Assembly (NCBI GenBank): GCA_023393125.1 | Contig: JAEWMQ010000009.1 | Location: 5,101-69,100 of the forward strand | Length of the DNA: 64,000 nt | Source: Bacillota bacterium | GTDB lineage: Bacteria > Bacillota > Clostridia > Lachnospirales > Cellulosilyticaceae | Direction: 5' to 3' | Shown: piece after piece, positions 43,641 through 52,136 of the stretch | Layout of the letters: every line of letters begins with the position of its first letter | Position numbering within the stretch: the stretch's first letter is position 1 | The notes under the pieces: model-generated | Told to the model about the DNA's origin: nothing | Database searches by the model: none | Seen by the model: the letters and a program-made list of their open reading frames with translations, nothing else | Program-made: the position numbers and the translations under genes

Positions 43641-43914
43641 TACTATTCTCCTTCGTCCAGTCAATGTATTATTATATTTTATCGAAATATACACATTATA
43701 TCAAGTTATATTGCAGATTATCTTATATTAATCAAGCCATATAAACCACTTATATTCAATAGATTTACACTTAAAATGATTTATTTCTATTCTATTCACA
43801 TTGCTTGTAATTATCACTTTTAGTAGAACTTAATCATTAGAATTACTCATTCTTTTATTGTTACCTATATTAGAACATATTAAGCATTCATATCAAATTA
43901 ATCCTCTGGTCACA
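43641..43914. other. argS upstream region, nothing recognised
   Basis: An AT-rich intergenic stretch that should carry the argS promoter. No T-box core, riboswitch or reading frame was seen. Confidence 0.4.
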
Positions 43915-43957
43915 AATAAAAGCGACTTTCTATTGATCTAGAAGTCGCTTTATTTAT
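43915..43957 (-). terminator. Terminator of noc
   Basis: AAGCGACTTTCTA pairs with TAGAAGTCGCTT with small loop differences (about 43920-43951). A/T runs follow on the minus strand. Confidence 0.75.
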
Positions 43958-43962
43958 GTAAA

Positions 43963-44763
43963 CTACTGATTAATTGGTATTTTAATTCTAATTTCATAGC
44001 TGTCCGCATGTTCTTTCATTGTATACTTAGCGTCTACTCCTGCTTTTTGAATCAAGTTAACAGCTTCTGTAATTGTGTTAGTAACTAATCTCATATCTCT
44101 AATATATGATTTTACTTTTTGATTAGCTTTATGCTTAATCATATCTTCTTTTGTAATATCTACTAACATCTGTTCTATGATTTGCTCTGTCCTTTTTACA
44201 TTAAGCTCTTGCTTAATAACTTTTTCTAAGGCCATTAATTGATATTCTTCACTAGGTAATTTTAATAATGCTCTTGCATGTCTCTCTGTTAAGTTATTTT
44301 CTACCAAAAGCTTTTGTACTGCTGGTGATAATTTTAATACTCTTAACTTATTAGCTACTGTAGATTGATTTTTACCTAATGTAGCCGCTAATTCTTGCTG
44401 TGTATAACCATAGTCTTGCATAATTTTATAATAAGCTTGACTCTCTTCTAGGAAATTTAAGTTCTCACGCTGTAAATTTTCAATTAGAGCAAGTACGGCA
44501 CTATCCTTTGTGGTTACTTCTACAATTACTGCAGGTATAGTTTCAAGCCCAGCTAATTTAGATGCTTTTAATCTTCTCTCTCCTGCAATAAGCTCATAGG
44601 AGTTACCTATCATTCTTACTGTAATAGGTTGCATTAGTCCATGTTCTAAAATAGAATTTGCAAGTTCTTGTAATGCCGCATCAGAAAATACCTTTCTTGG
44701 TTGATATGGATTAGGTATAACGCGGTCAATTGCAATATGTTCTATTTTCAAATCTCTTTGCAT
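43963..44763 (-). CDS. noc: Nucleoid occlusion protein / second ParB paralogue
   Basis: A 266-residue ParB/Spo0J-family protein: N-terminal ParB domain (about 5-100; NPYQPRK, GERRLKA, ENLQRENLNFLEE), helix-turn-helix (about 110-165; YTQQELAATLGKNQSTVANKLR), C-terminal dimerisation part (about 200-266). Its position upstream of rsmG-mnmG-mnmE is the classical Noc locus. Noc binds its own palindromes and membranes to block division over nucleoids. The sequence alone does not exclude a parS-binding paralogue. I saw no ATTTCCCGGGAAAT-type Noc site in the window. Confidence 0.85.
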   Translation of the reverse strand: MQRDLKIEHIAIDRVIPNPYQPRKVFSDAALQELANSILEHGLMQPITVRMIGNSYELIAGERRLKASKLAGLETIPAVIVEVTTKDSAVLALIENLQRENLNFLEESQAYYKIMQDYGYTQQELAATLGKNQSTVANKLRVLKLSPAVQKLLVENNLTERHARALLKLPSEEYQLMALEKVIKQELNVKRTEQIIEQMLVDITKEDMIKHKANQKVKSYIRDMRLVTNTITEAVNLIQKAGVDAKYTMKEHADSYEIRIKIPINQ

Positions 44764-44879
44764 TTAAGTTCTGCTCCCCTCTAAAATAACAGTTTTGCTA
44801 TCTAACAGTATAGCATATTTTTCCTATAAAAGCCATAATATAATAAATTGAGCATTTTTCTACTTTATATTTGACATAT

Positions 44880-45310
44880 AAAAAATAGGCAATAACATCT
44901 GTTATTGCCTAAAAATCAAATCTATTTATTTATTCATCACAAATAAGCTTAAGTTCACTTTTACATGTACTTAAGCTCATCTGTAATACCCAACCTGATA
45001 TCCTAGTCAACACTACCTTTATATTTTCTCTATCTCCTTCTGGAATACCCCTCAGTTTCCTTCAGGAGATATTCACAATATATAAAGTAGTGCAAATGAC
45101 CATTTTACCAGTGAGGGGTACATAAAAGCTCTCCATATGTTATGGGCCCGAGAGCTTTTATGCTTTGGAAAGTGGTAATGCAAATTTGAAGTATAAGCTA
45201 CTTAATTTTTCTTTTCAACTTATATTAATCGCAAGGGCTAGAGCTGACTACAACAGTAGCTGAGAGTTGGCGCTGGGGATGCTAGAAAGTTTTAAGATGA
45301 TTAAGTTTCA
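44880..45310 (-). ncRNA. Candidate structured non-coding RNA (unrecognised family)
   Basis: No gene fits in this stretch, but it folds in detail on the minus strand. Helices in window coordinates: 44935-44954 with 44969-44988 (20 bp); 45011-45024 with 45080-45092 (13 bp, one bulge); 45032-45038 with 45064-45070 and 45042-45045 with 45057-45060, separated by purines GAA/AGA; 45121-45133 with 45150-45162 (13 bp); 45105-45110 with 45173-45178; 45192-45200 with 45216-45224; 45242-45249 with 45255-45261. Loop 45046-45054 pairs with 45112-45120 (9 bp) as a pseudoknot. Four A-C mismatches of the first helix on the plus strand become G-U on the minus strand, fixing the orientation. A canonical terminator (44886-44911, then T6) closes the 3' end. 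The 5' end and promoter are not clear. Confidence 0.7.
44881..44911 (-). terminator. Terminator at the 3' end of the structured RNA
   Basis: TAGGCAATAAC and GTTATTGCCTA arms (11 bp, tetraloop) followed on the minus strand by TTTTTT. No protein gene upstream needs it, because rsmG has its own terminator at 45659-45704. The remaining 44764-44879 stretch should hold the noc promoter. Confidence 0.85.
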
Positions 45311-45504
45311 CCTTATTTACTTCACTTATATATATGTCTTTAGTAAGTGTTATCCCTAAGTTTTTTTATTAATTATTTTTATTTCTATTACTAAATCCTT
45401 CTATCTACCAATTTATTACGCCCTCTACTCTATTAATATCATTAAATAATTATTATACACAGCTCACTCATTTTCTTTACACAATATCTACTTCGTCTTT
45501 TAGT

Positions 45505-45653
45505 TGTGGATATTTTTATTTTTTCTTTCTATAAATTTATCCACAAACACTTGTTTTACCTTTCTATCCACAAGACATTGGTTTTGATTCTACAACAAAG
45601 GATTATCCACATCCTCTCCTTTGATAGATTTATTTCTTTTATTATGTGGATAA
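45505..45653. other. DnaA-box cluster beside rsmG
   Basis: Five boxes in 149 bp: perfect TTATCCACA at 45537-45545, 45603-45611 and (complement) 45645-45653, and one-mismatch boxes at 45505-45513 and 45564-45572. It lies next to the rsmG terminator, 8 kb from dnaA. It may be part of the origin or a DnaA-titrating/regulatory site. Confidence 0.8.
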
Positions 45654-45658
45654 ATAAA

Positions 45659-45704
45659 AAGGATAAGCCAGGAGATTCTCTCATCTATTGGCTTATCCTT
45701 TTTA
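45659..45704 (-). terminator. Terminator of the mnmE-mnmG-rsmG operon
   Basis: AAAAAGGATAAGCCA pairs with TGGCTTATCCTTTTT around a 16-nt loop. T-run on the minus strand, about 20 nt after the rsmG stop. Confidence 0.85.
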
Positions 45705-45724
45705 ACTAAGCTTATATTATACTT

Positions 45725-46441
45725 TTAGATACCAAGAGGCGCCTTAGTTGGTTCTCCAGCTTTTCTTGGATATTTAAGTGCAGTTGGTTTTACTTTTTTG
45801 ATTTTAGCTATCTTATGATCTAGATCTGTAAATGGTACACCTGTATGAACAACTTCTTCAAGTTCGCCACCTAATATCTGAATTGCTTTTTTCCCTTGCT
45901 CTAATTCTTCTTCTATCTTTTGACCTTTTAATGCCATAAGATAACCATCTACTTTTACAAATGGTAAAGTATATTCACTAAGCACAGCTAAATTAGCTAC
46001 TGCTCTAGAAGCACAGATATCAAATCCTTCACGGTAATCTTTATTTTTACCTAAATCCTCAGCTCTAGAATGAACACATTTTATCCCTTTTAGTCCTAAT
46101 TGATTAATCACTTCTTCTAAAAAGGTTAAGCGTTTTTTTAAAGCATCAACTAAGGTTACTTCTAAGTGAGGAAATGCTATTTTAATGACTAATCCAGGGA
46201 AACCTGCTCCTGTCCCAATATCAATCACTGTTTTTTGAGTGTTCATATCAATTGCTTTTTGAATGGTCATACAATCTAGGAAGTGTTTTGTCATTACTTC
46301 TCTATCTTCTGTAATAGCTGTTAAATTCATCTTTTCATTCCATTCCTGTAACAATGACTTGTACATCATGAACTGATCTAATTGAGTTTCAGTTAGGTTA
46401 ATCCCTAGTTCTTTTGCTCCATCTAATAATAATTGTTTCAT
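45725..46441 (-). CDS. rsmG: 16S rRNA (guanine527-N7)-methyltransferase
   Basis: It methylates G527 of 16S rRNA using S-adenosylmethionine. The 238-residue Rossmann methyltransferase has NEKMNLTAI, DIGTGAGFPGLVI (SAM site, about 73-85), SRAVANLAVL and a C-terminal KYPRKAGEP(T) segment. Its ATG overlaps the mnmG stop (TAATG), indicating coupling. GAGG upstream lies in the mnmG 3' end. Confidence 0.97.
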   Translation of the reverse strand: MKQLLLDGAKELGINLTETQLDQFMMYKSLLQEWNEKMNLTAITEDREVMTKHFLDCMTIQKAIDMNTQKTVIDIGTGAGFPGLVIKIAFPHLEVTLVDALKKRLTFLEEVINQLGLKGIKCVHSRAEDLGKNKDYREGFDICASRAVANLAVLSEYTLPFVKVDGYLMALKGQKIEEELEQGKKAIQILGGELEEVVHTGVPFTDLDHKIAKIKKVKPTALKYPRKAGEPTKAPLGI

Positions 46442-48351
46442 TAAACTTCCTCTTTCTCAGTACTTTCATCTTTATGGCTGCGGTTTCTTTGCTCTAAATA
46501 TACTAATAACATTGAAATATCAGCTGGTGAAACCCCTGAAATACGTGAAGCTTGACCAATAGAAATTGGTCTTACTTGTTCAAGTTTTTGTTTAGCTTCA
46601 AGTCTTAAACTATAGACATCATTATAATTAATATCTGCTGGAATAAGTCTCTTTTCTAATTTTTTAAACTGCTCTACTTGACGCATTTGTCTTGTGATAT
46701 ATCCTTCATAACGTAATTCAATCATAACTTGTTCAATAACATCAAGTGGTAAATCTGGTCTATCTATATCTACTTCAGTAAAATCTTCATATTCCAGTTC
46801 TGGTCGTTTTAAAATTTCTGCTAATGCAATACCTGAACGAAGAGGTGTACTTCCTTTTTTCTCTAAAATAGCTTGTACTTTTTCACTTGTTCCCACATAT
46901 ACATGTTTTAATCTTTCAAGCTCGGCATCAATAGCTGATTTCTTAGCTGCAAAACGTTCATATCTTCCCTCTGATATAAGACCTGCTTCATAACCTTTCT
47001 TAGTTAAACGAAGGTCTGCATTATCTTGTCTAAGAAGTAATCTGTACTCAGCTCTTGATGTCATCATACGGTAAGGTTCCTTAGTTCCTTTAGTTACTAA
47101 GTCATCTATTAAAACACCTATATACCCCTCAGATCTATCAATAATCATAGGGTCTCTGCCATCTACTTTTAAAGCTGCATTAATACCTGCTACAAGACCT
47201 TGCGCTGCTGCTTCTTCATAACCAGAACTTCCATTCATTTGTCCTGCACTAAAGAAACCTTCGATAGCTTTAAGTTCAAGTGAATGTTTAAGCTGCATTG
47301 GATTAATGCAATCATATTCAATAGCATAACCAGTTCTCATGACTTCAACATTTTCCAGTCCTTTAAGTGTTCTAAGCATCGCAAGTTGAACTTCTTCTGG
47401 TAAAGATGAGCTCATTCCTTGAACATACATCTCTGTTGTATTTTCACCTTCTGGTTCAATAAATACTTGATGTCTTTCTTTATCTGCAAAACGTACTACT
47501 TTATCCTCAATTGATGGACAATATCTTGGTCCTGTTCCTTCTATAACACCAGAATACATTGGTGAACGATGTAAATTATCTCTAATAATTTGATGTGTCT
47601 TTTCATTTGTATAGGTTAAATAACATGGATGTTGATCTCTTTTAATATCATCTTCTTTGTTCTCGAAAGAAAATGGTACGATACGTTCATCTCCATGCTG
47701 TGGCTCCATTTTAGAAAAATCAACTGTTCTTGCATCAACTCGTGCTGGTGTTCCTGTTTTAAAACGTCTTAATTCAATGCCTAACTCTTTTAAGGCATCA
47801 CTTAGCTTATTAGAAGTTTTAAGACCATTAGGTCCTGTATATTCAATACATTCACCTGTAAGACATCTAGAGCGTACATAAGTACCACCAGCTAAAACAA
47901 TTGCCTTACATTCATATAATGCTCCTGTATTGGTTAATACACCTTTTACTTTCCCATCTTCTACCTTCACTTCAACAACTTCTTGTTGTTTAACCAGTAA
48001 GTTATCAATTTGTTCGAGTACTTTTTTCATCTCATGGGTATACTTAAATTTATCAGCTTGCGCTCTTAATGAGTGTACAGCCGGTCCTTTAGCTGTATTG
48101 AGCATACGAGATTGAATAAAGGTTCTATCAATATTCTTTCCCATCTCTCCGCCCAGTGCATCAATTTCTCTTACTAAATGCCCTTTTGAAGTTCCCCCTA
48201 TATTAGGATTACAAGGCATCATAGCTATACTATCTAATGACATCGTAAACATAATGGTTTTTTTGCCCATACGAGCTGCGGCAAGTGCGGCTTCACATCC
48301 TGCATGGCCACCTCCTATTACGACAATGTCTACTTTATCTGCAACGTACAT
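46441..48351 (-). CDS. mnmG: tRNA uridine-5-carboxymethylaminomethyl modification enzyme MnmG (GidA)
   Basis: With MnmE it installs the cmnm5 group on wobble uridine 34. The 636-residue FAD protein has GGGHAGCEAALAAARMG near the N-terminus, GTYVRSRCLTGE, a second conserved block PMYSGVIEGTGPRYCPSIEDK and the C-terminal helical domain ending in VSPADISMLLVYLEQ. The ATG at 48351 has GGAG 6 nt upstream; a longer frame would overlap mnmE. Confidence 0.97.
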   Translation of the reverse strand: MYVADKVDIVVIGGGHAGCEAALAAARMGKKTIMFTMSLDSIAMMPCNPNIGGTSKGHLVREIDALGGEMGKNIDRTFIQSRMLNTAKGPAVHSLRAQADKFKYTHEMKKVLEQIDNLLVKQQEVVEVKVEDGKVKGVLTNTGALYECKAIVLAGGTYVRSRCLTGECIEYTGPNGLKTSNKLSDALKELGIELRRFKTGTPARVDARTVDFSKMEPQHGDERIVPFSFENKEDDIKRDQHPCYLTYTNEKTHQIIRDNLHRSPMYSGVIEGTGPRYCPSIEDKVVRFADKERHQVFIEPEGENTTEMYVQGMSSSLPEEVQLAMLRTLKGLENVEVMRTGYAIEYDCINPMQLKHSLELKAIEGFFSAGQMNGSSGYEEAAAQGLVAGINAALKVDGRDPMIIDRSEGYIGVLIDDLVTKGTKEPYRMMTSRAEYRLLLRQDNADLRLTKKGYEAGLISEGRYERFAAKKSAIDAELERLKHVYVGTSEKVQAILEKKGSTPLRSGIALAEILKRPELEYEDFTEVDIDRPDLPLDVIEQVMIELRYEGYITRQMRQVEQFKKLEKRLIPADINYNDVYSLRLEAKQKLEQVRPISIGQASRISGVSPADISMLLVYLEQRNRSHKDESTEKEEV

Positions 48352-48359
48352 TTTTTCTC

Positions 48360-49742
48360 CTACTTTCCTAAGCAAAATCTACTAAATAATTGGTTAATAA
48401 TCTCTTCTTTTAAAGATTCGCCTACTATCATCCCTAGATGTCCAAATGCATCATGTAAATCTATAGCTAAACAATCTTCTGGAAGCCCTAATTCAATGGC
48501 ATCTATTACTTTTTCTAAACTCTTAATTGCATTAATAAGAGATTGCTTTTGTCTTTGATTAGAGATGGTAGCTTCATTCTGAACAGTAGCATTACCTTTA
48601 ATAACAAAATTCTTCATTGCTTGTCTTAATTCATTAAGACCATACTGTTCTTTGGCTGAAACTTTAATAACTTCACCCATTCTAAAGTGAGTTTCCAACA
48701 TTTCCTGGGTAATATTATTTTCTAAATCAGTTTTATTAAAAATATAAATTACACGTTTATTTTTTACTTGATCTAATATTTCTAGATCTTTATCTAGTAA
48801 ACCTACATGACTATCTATTAACATTAATACTAAGTCGGCCTCTTCAATAGAAGATTTAGATCTTTCAACACCTATTTTTTCTACTATATCCTCTGTTTCT
48901 CTTATCCCTGCTGTATCTAATAATTGAAATGGTATACCATCAATATTTAAATAAGCTTCTACAACATCTCTTGTAGTCCCTGGGATATCAGTAACAATAG
49001 CCTTATTTTCTTCAAGTAAGGCATTTAATAACGATGATTTTCCAACATTAGGTCTACCTACAATAGCTGTTTTAACACCTTCTCTAATCATTTTTCCTGT
49101 ATCAGCTGTTCTTAAAAGTTCTTTTAACTCTTCTAATAGTTCTTTTAGTTCAACTTCAAAATCATTAGTAATTGGCTCATCATCATCATATTCTGGATAG
49201 TCAATAGATACCTCTATTCTAGCAATCACTTGAATTAAAGTGTCTTGATATTCTTTGATTTTCTTTGATAAGTTTCCTTCAAGTTGGCCTACCGCCTGTG
49301 ATAATGAGAGTTCTGTTTTAGATTCAATAATATCCATAATAGCTTCTACTTGTGCTAAATCTATACGCCCATTTAAGAAAGCTCTTTTAGTAAACTCTCC
49401 ATTATCAGCCATTCTTGCTCCAGCTTTAATAACTTCCATTAATACTGCATTTAATGGAACTGGACCTCCATGACAGTTAATTTCTATAATATCTTCTCTA
49501 GTAAAAGTTCTAGGTCCTTTCATTAACATGATTAGTACCTCATCTAGAACTTTACCACTATCACTTATAATATGTCCATAGGTAATTGTATGGGAATCTA
49601 CTTCCTTCAGAGATTTTTTGTTTGCCGCTCTAAATACTTTATCAACAATTTCTATTGTTTCTTTTCCACTTACTCTAATAATACCAATCCCACCCACGCC
49701 AATTGGAGTGGATATAGCTGCTATAGTATCTTCAAATAACAA
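48360..49742 (-). CDS. mnmE: tRNA modification GTPase MnmE (TrmE)
   Basis: The 460-residue protein has an N-terminal tetrahydrofolate-binding domain (1-118), a helical domain with an inserted G domain (about 220-375: G1 GRPNVGKSSL, G3 DTAGIRET, G4 NKTD) and the C-terminal CLGK end whose cysteine is invariant. It works as the partner of MnmG, encoded 8 nt downstream. The start is TTG with AAAGGA 10 nt upstream. Confidence 0.97.
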   Translation of the reverse strand: MLFEDTIAAISTPIGVGGIGIIRVSGKETIEIVDKVFRAANKKSLKEVDSHTITYGHIISDSGKVLDEVLIMLMKGPRTFTREDIIEINCHGGPVPLNAVLMEVIKAGARMADNGEFTKRAFLNGRIDLAQVEAIMDIIESKTELSLSQAVGQLEGNLSKKIKEYQDTLIQVIARIEVSIDYPEYDDDEPITNDFEVELKELLEELKELLRTADTGKMIREGVKTAIVGRPNVGKSSLLNALLEENKAIVTDIPGTTRDVVEAYLNIDGIPFQLLDTAGIRETEDIVEKIGVERSKSSIEEADLVLMLIDSHVGLLDKDLEILDQVKNKRVIYIFNKTDLENNITQEMLETHFRMGEVIKVSAKEQYGLNELRQAMKNFVIKGNATVQNEATISNQRQKQSLINAIKSLEKVIDAIELGLPEDCLAIDLHDAFGHLGMIVGESLKEEIINQLFSRFCLGK

Positions 49743-49759
49743 AGTTATTCATCCTTTCT

Positions 49760-49788
49760 AAAAAAAAAACCAGTATTAAACTGGTTTT
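49760..49788 (-). terminator. Terminator of khpB
   Basis: AAACCAGT/ACTGGTTT stem with a 5-nt loop and a run of ten T on the minus strand. It separates khpB from mnmE, so mnmE probably has its own promoter within 49743-49786. Confidence 0.8.
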
Positions 49789-50575
49789 ATCTATATGATC
49801 TATTTTGATAGTTAGGAGTAATAACCACTCTTCTAAATGGTTCTTTACCTTCACTATGCGTTTTTACAATTTTACTATCTTGAAGTGCTGAATGAATGAT
49901 ACGACGATCATATGGATTCATTGGTTCAAGAATAACAGGTTTTCTTGTTTTTTGAGCTTTCTTACTAAGTTTATAAGCAAGATTCTTAAGAGTCTCTTCT
50001 CTTCTTGCTCTATAGTTCTCAGTATCTATCATAATTTTAATATATTCTTTTCTTTCTTTATTGGCAACAATATTAACAAGGTATTGAATGGCATCTAAAG
50101 TCTCGCCTCTCTTACCTATTATTGTACCCATATTTTTACCTTCTAAACAAATACTAATACGATTATTGTTTACTACCTCAGCGTTTACTGTACAGTCAAC
50201 ATTCATTTCTTTTAATAATTTACATAAGAAATCTTTGGCACGTTCTATGACTCTATTTAGTTCTTCTTTGGTTACTATAACAGCATCTTCTGAGTCTTTG
50301 ACTACTTCGGTTTTCTTAGTTGGTACTGGTTTTTCCTTAGTAATAGTCTCTACCTTTTCTTCAACTTTACTTACTTTAAACTCAAAATATTCTTTAGGTT
50401 CCTCTTCTTTAAGAGTAACTTTAACCTTTGCTTGTCTTGCACCTATTCCTAATAATCCTTTTGAACCTTTAGATATAACTTCAATATTTACTTCATCTGT
50501 ACTTGCTCCAAGTTCAATAAGAGCTTCTGTTATAGCTTCATCAACCGTTCTTGCTACTTTTTCAATAGATTTCAT
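49787..50575 (-). CDS. khpB: RNA-binding protein KhpB (Jag/EloR)
   Basis: The protein (262 residues) has a Jag N-terminal domain (about 1-50; EVISKGSKGLLGIGARQAKVKV), a charged linker (about 58-105), a KH domain (about 110-180; GTIIGKRGETLDAIQYL with the RNA-binding GKRG loop) and an R3H domain (about 185-250; RDRR-like MNPYDRRIIHSAL). It regulates cell elongation and mRNAs in other Firmicutes. The ATG at 50575 is better spaced from GGGGG than the one at 50581. Confidence 0.94.
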   Translation of the reverse strand: MKSIEKVARTVDEAITEALIELGASTDEVNIEVISKGSKGLLGIGARQAKVKVTLKEEEPKEYFEFKVSKVEEKVETITKEKPVPTKKTEVVKDSEDAVIVTKEELNRVIERAKDFLCKLLKEMNVDCTVNAEVVNNNRISICLEGKNMGTIIGKRGETLDAIQYLVNIVANKERKEYIKIMIDTENYRARREETLKNLAYKLSKKAQKTRKPVILEPMNPYDRRIIHSALQDSKIVKTHSEGKEPFRRVVITPNYQNRSYR

Positions 50576-50632
50576 ATCCATACCCCCAACTGTTTATAGG
50601 TTTATTGTTTTACTACTTACCTTCATTTTGGG

Positions 50633-51817
50633 CTATTCTTGACTGTCTGCTTTCTTTTGAACAGGTACCTTTTTAATTACTTTTTTAGTATACGTTTTAG
50701 GCTTGTTATCACTCTCTACTAGAGTTTCTACTTTAGTTTCTGGCTTCTTTTCAACAGGAACTTTTTTCATTACTTTTTTAGTTTGAACTTTATTATTTTT
50801 TCTAGCCTCTTCACGTTCTTTTTCAAGCTGTGCATCAAGTTTTGCATCTTGCTTTTCTAGGATTTTATTAACAATCCATTGTTGTCCCATCATAATTACG
50901 TTCCCTGCAATCCAGTATAAAGCTAAACCAATAGGCATTGTGTATGCAAATACACCTGTCATAATTGGCATAACGATATTCATGGTTTTCATCATAGATT
51001 CCCCTGGATTTGCTGCACCATTATTTGAGCTAGCTGCTGCACTTTGAACTTGTCCATTTGCTGCCATAGTGATTTTTGTAAAAATGTATGTTGAGGCACC
51101 AGCAATAATAGGAATTAATATTGCCCACCATTGTGTGGTCATTAATACACTTGGTGTATCTACTACATTGAAACCTAAAAAGTTTTCAATATTATATTTA
51201 AGTTCTAAAGCAGGTTTTACAACATCCGCTGTACTACCCATGTTATTTAAAAACTCATTCCATTGTATTGTATTTAAATGACTTAAAAATTGACCTAATT
51301 GAACCTTATCACTTAAATCAAAGGTGGCACGAGTAGTCATCTCAATGTTACTTTTAAATGGCTCTAATAAACTTACGTAGTTTGACACAGAAGCCATAAT
51401 TTTATCTGCAATAATAGTGTATTCTTGACCTAATTTTGTAATGTATTTAGCTGGCTCACGTAATACATTAAATAAGGCCATAATAAGTGGTAATTGAATT
51501 AATAAAGGTAAACACCCTGCAAAAGGATTAATCTTATACTTTTTATATAAAGCCTGCATCTCTTGGCTTTGTTTAAGCTGAGATTCTTGATCCTTTTTTC
51601 CTTTATACTTGTTTTGTATCTTTTGCAGCTCTGGTTGAATCTTACTCATACCTCTAGAGGTTCTTTGAGAAGATAATTGAAGTGGTGTTAAAAGTACACG
51701 CGCTACTAATGTAAATAAAATAATTGAGATACCCAATGCAGCTACTGGAGATATCAGTACAACCCCATCAAAAATAAAGCTTAATATGGCACCAAAAATG
51801 TCATTAATAAATCCCAT
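50633..51817 (-). CDS. yidC: Membrane protein insertase YidC/Oxa1
   Basis: A 394-residue insertase with five hydrophobic segments and the conserved cytoplasmic loop RTSRGMSKIQPELQKIQNKYKGKKDQESQLKQSQEMQALYKKYKINPFAGCLPLLIQLPL (only key parts: the catalytic Arg lies near residue 56 in the hydrophobic groove). The periplasmic loop is long. The C-terminal tail (about 325-394) is basic and contains two related K-K-V-x-K-K-V-P-V units, which may contact ribosomes or RNA. It lacks a lipobox. It follows yidD by 10 nt. Confidence 0.95.
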   Translation of the reverse strand: MGFINDIFGAILSFIFDGVVLISPVAALGISIILFTLVARVLLTPLQLSSQRTSRGMSKIQPELQKIQNKYKGKKDQESQLKQSQEMQALYKKYKINPFAGCLPLLIQLPLIMALFNVLREPAKYITKLGQEYTIIADKIMASVSNYVSLLEPFKSNIEMTTRATFDLSDKVQLGQFLSHLNTIQWNEFLNNMGSTADVVKPALELKYNIENFLGFNVVDTPSVLMTTQWWAILIPIIAGASTYIFTKITMAANGQVQSAAASSNNGAANPGESMMKTMNIVMPIMTGVFAYTMPIGLALYWIAGNVIMMGQQWIVNKILEKQDAKLDAQLEKEREEARKNNKVQTKKVMKKVPVEKKPETKVETLVESDNKPKTYTKKVIKKVPVQKKADSQE

Positions 51818-51827
51818 TTTATTCCTC

Positions 51828-52085
51828 CTAGTTTTTCTTGTCGCTATTTTTTACCCTTTTCTCTGGTACTGGATCATACATAACTGGATGAAATGGATGG
51901 CATTTTAATATCCTCTTTACTCCAAGAAATGTGCCCTTTATAAAACCATGAATTTGAATAGCTTCATAAGTATATTGTGAACATGTTGGAGTAAACCTAC
52001 AGTGTCCTCCAAGCATAGGTGATATTCCTCTTTGATAAAATCTAATAAGTATAAGTGCTACCTTCTTTGGAATATCTAGCATCAT
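51828..52085 (-). CDS. yidD: Membrane protein insertion efficiency factor YidD
   Basis: An 85-residue protein with the family core YQRGISPMLGGHCRFTPTCSQYTYEAI and HPFHP near the end. It is thought to assist YidC-dependent insertion. Located between rnpA and yidC, the usual order. Two adjacent ATGs are available; AAAGGA precedes the first by 6 nt. Confidence 0.93.
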   Translation of the reverse strand: MMLDIPKKVALILIRFYQRGISPMLGGHCRFTPTCSQYTYEAIQIHGFIKGTFLGVKRILKCHPFHPVMYDPVPEKRVKNSDKKN

Positions 52086-52136
52086 TATAATCCTTTCTGT
52101 AGCAACAACAATGTCCTGCTAACTTAACATTACATA

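Noticed and set aside
44880..45310. RNase P RNA, tmRNA, SRP RNA or glmS ribozyme
   Set aside because: Their universal motifs (for example GAGGAAAGTCC, a tRNA-like T-arm, GGAAGGAAGCAGCC) are absent on both strands.
44871..45368. Rightward transcript of the structured RNA region, from TTGACA-16 bp-TAACAT at 44871 to a T7 run at 45362
   Set aside because: The longest helix has four A-C mismatches on the plus strand that become G-U pairs on the minus strand, and only the minus strand has a canonical terminator. I cannot exclude a second, antisense transcript.
45506..45709. 67-codon frame covering the DnaA-box cluster
   Set aside because: It overlaps DnaA boxes and the rsmG terminator; no start signal.
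50088..50642. 184-codon frame opposite khpB
   Set aside because: Shadow of khpB; no ribosome binding site and no similarity to a known family.
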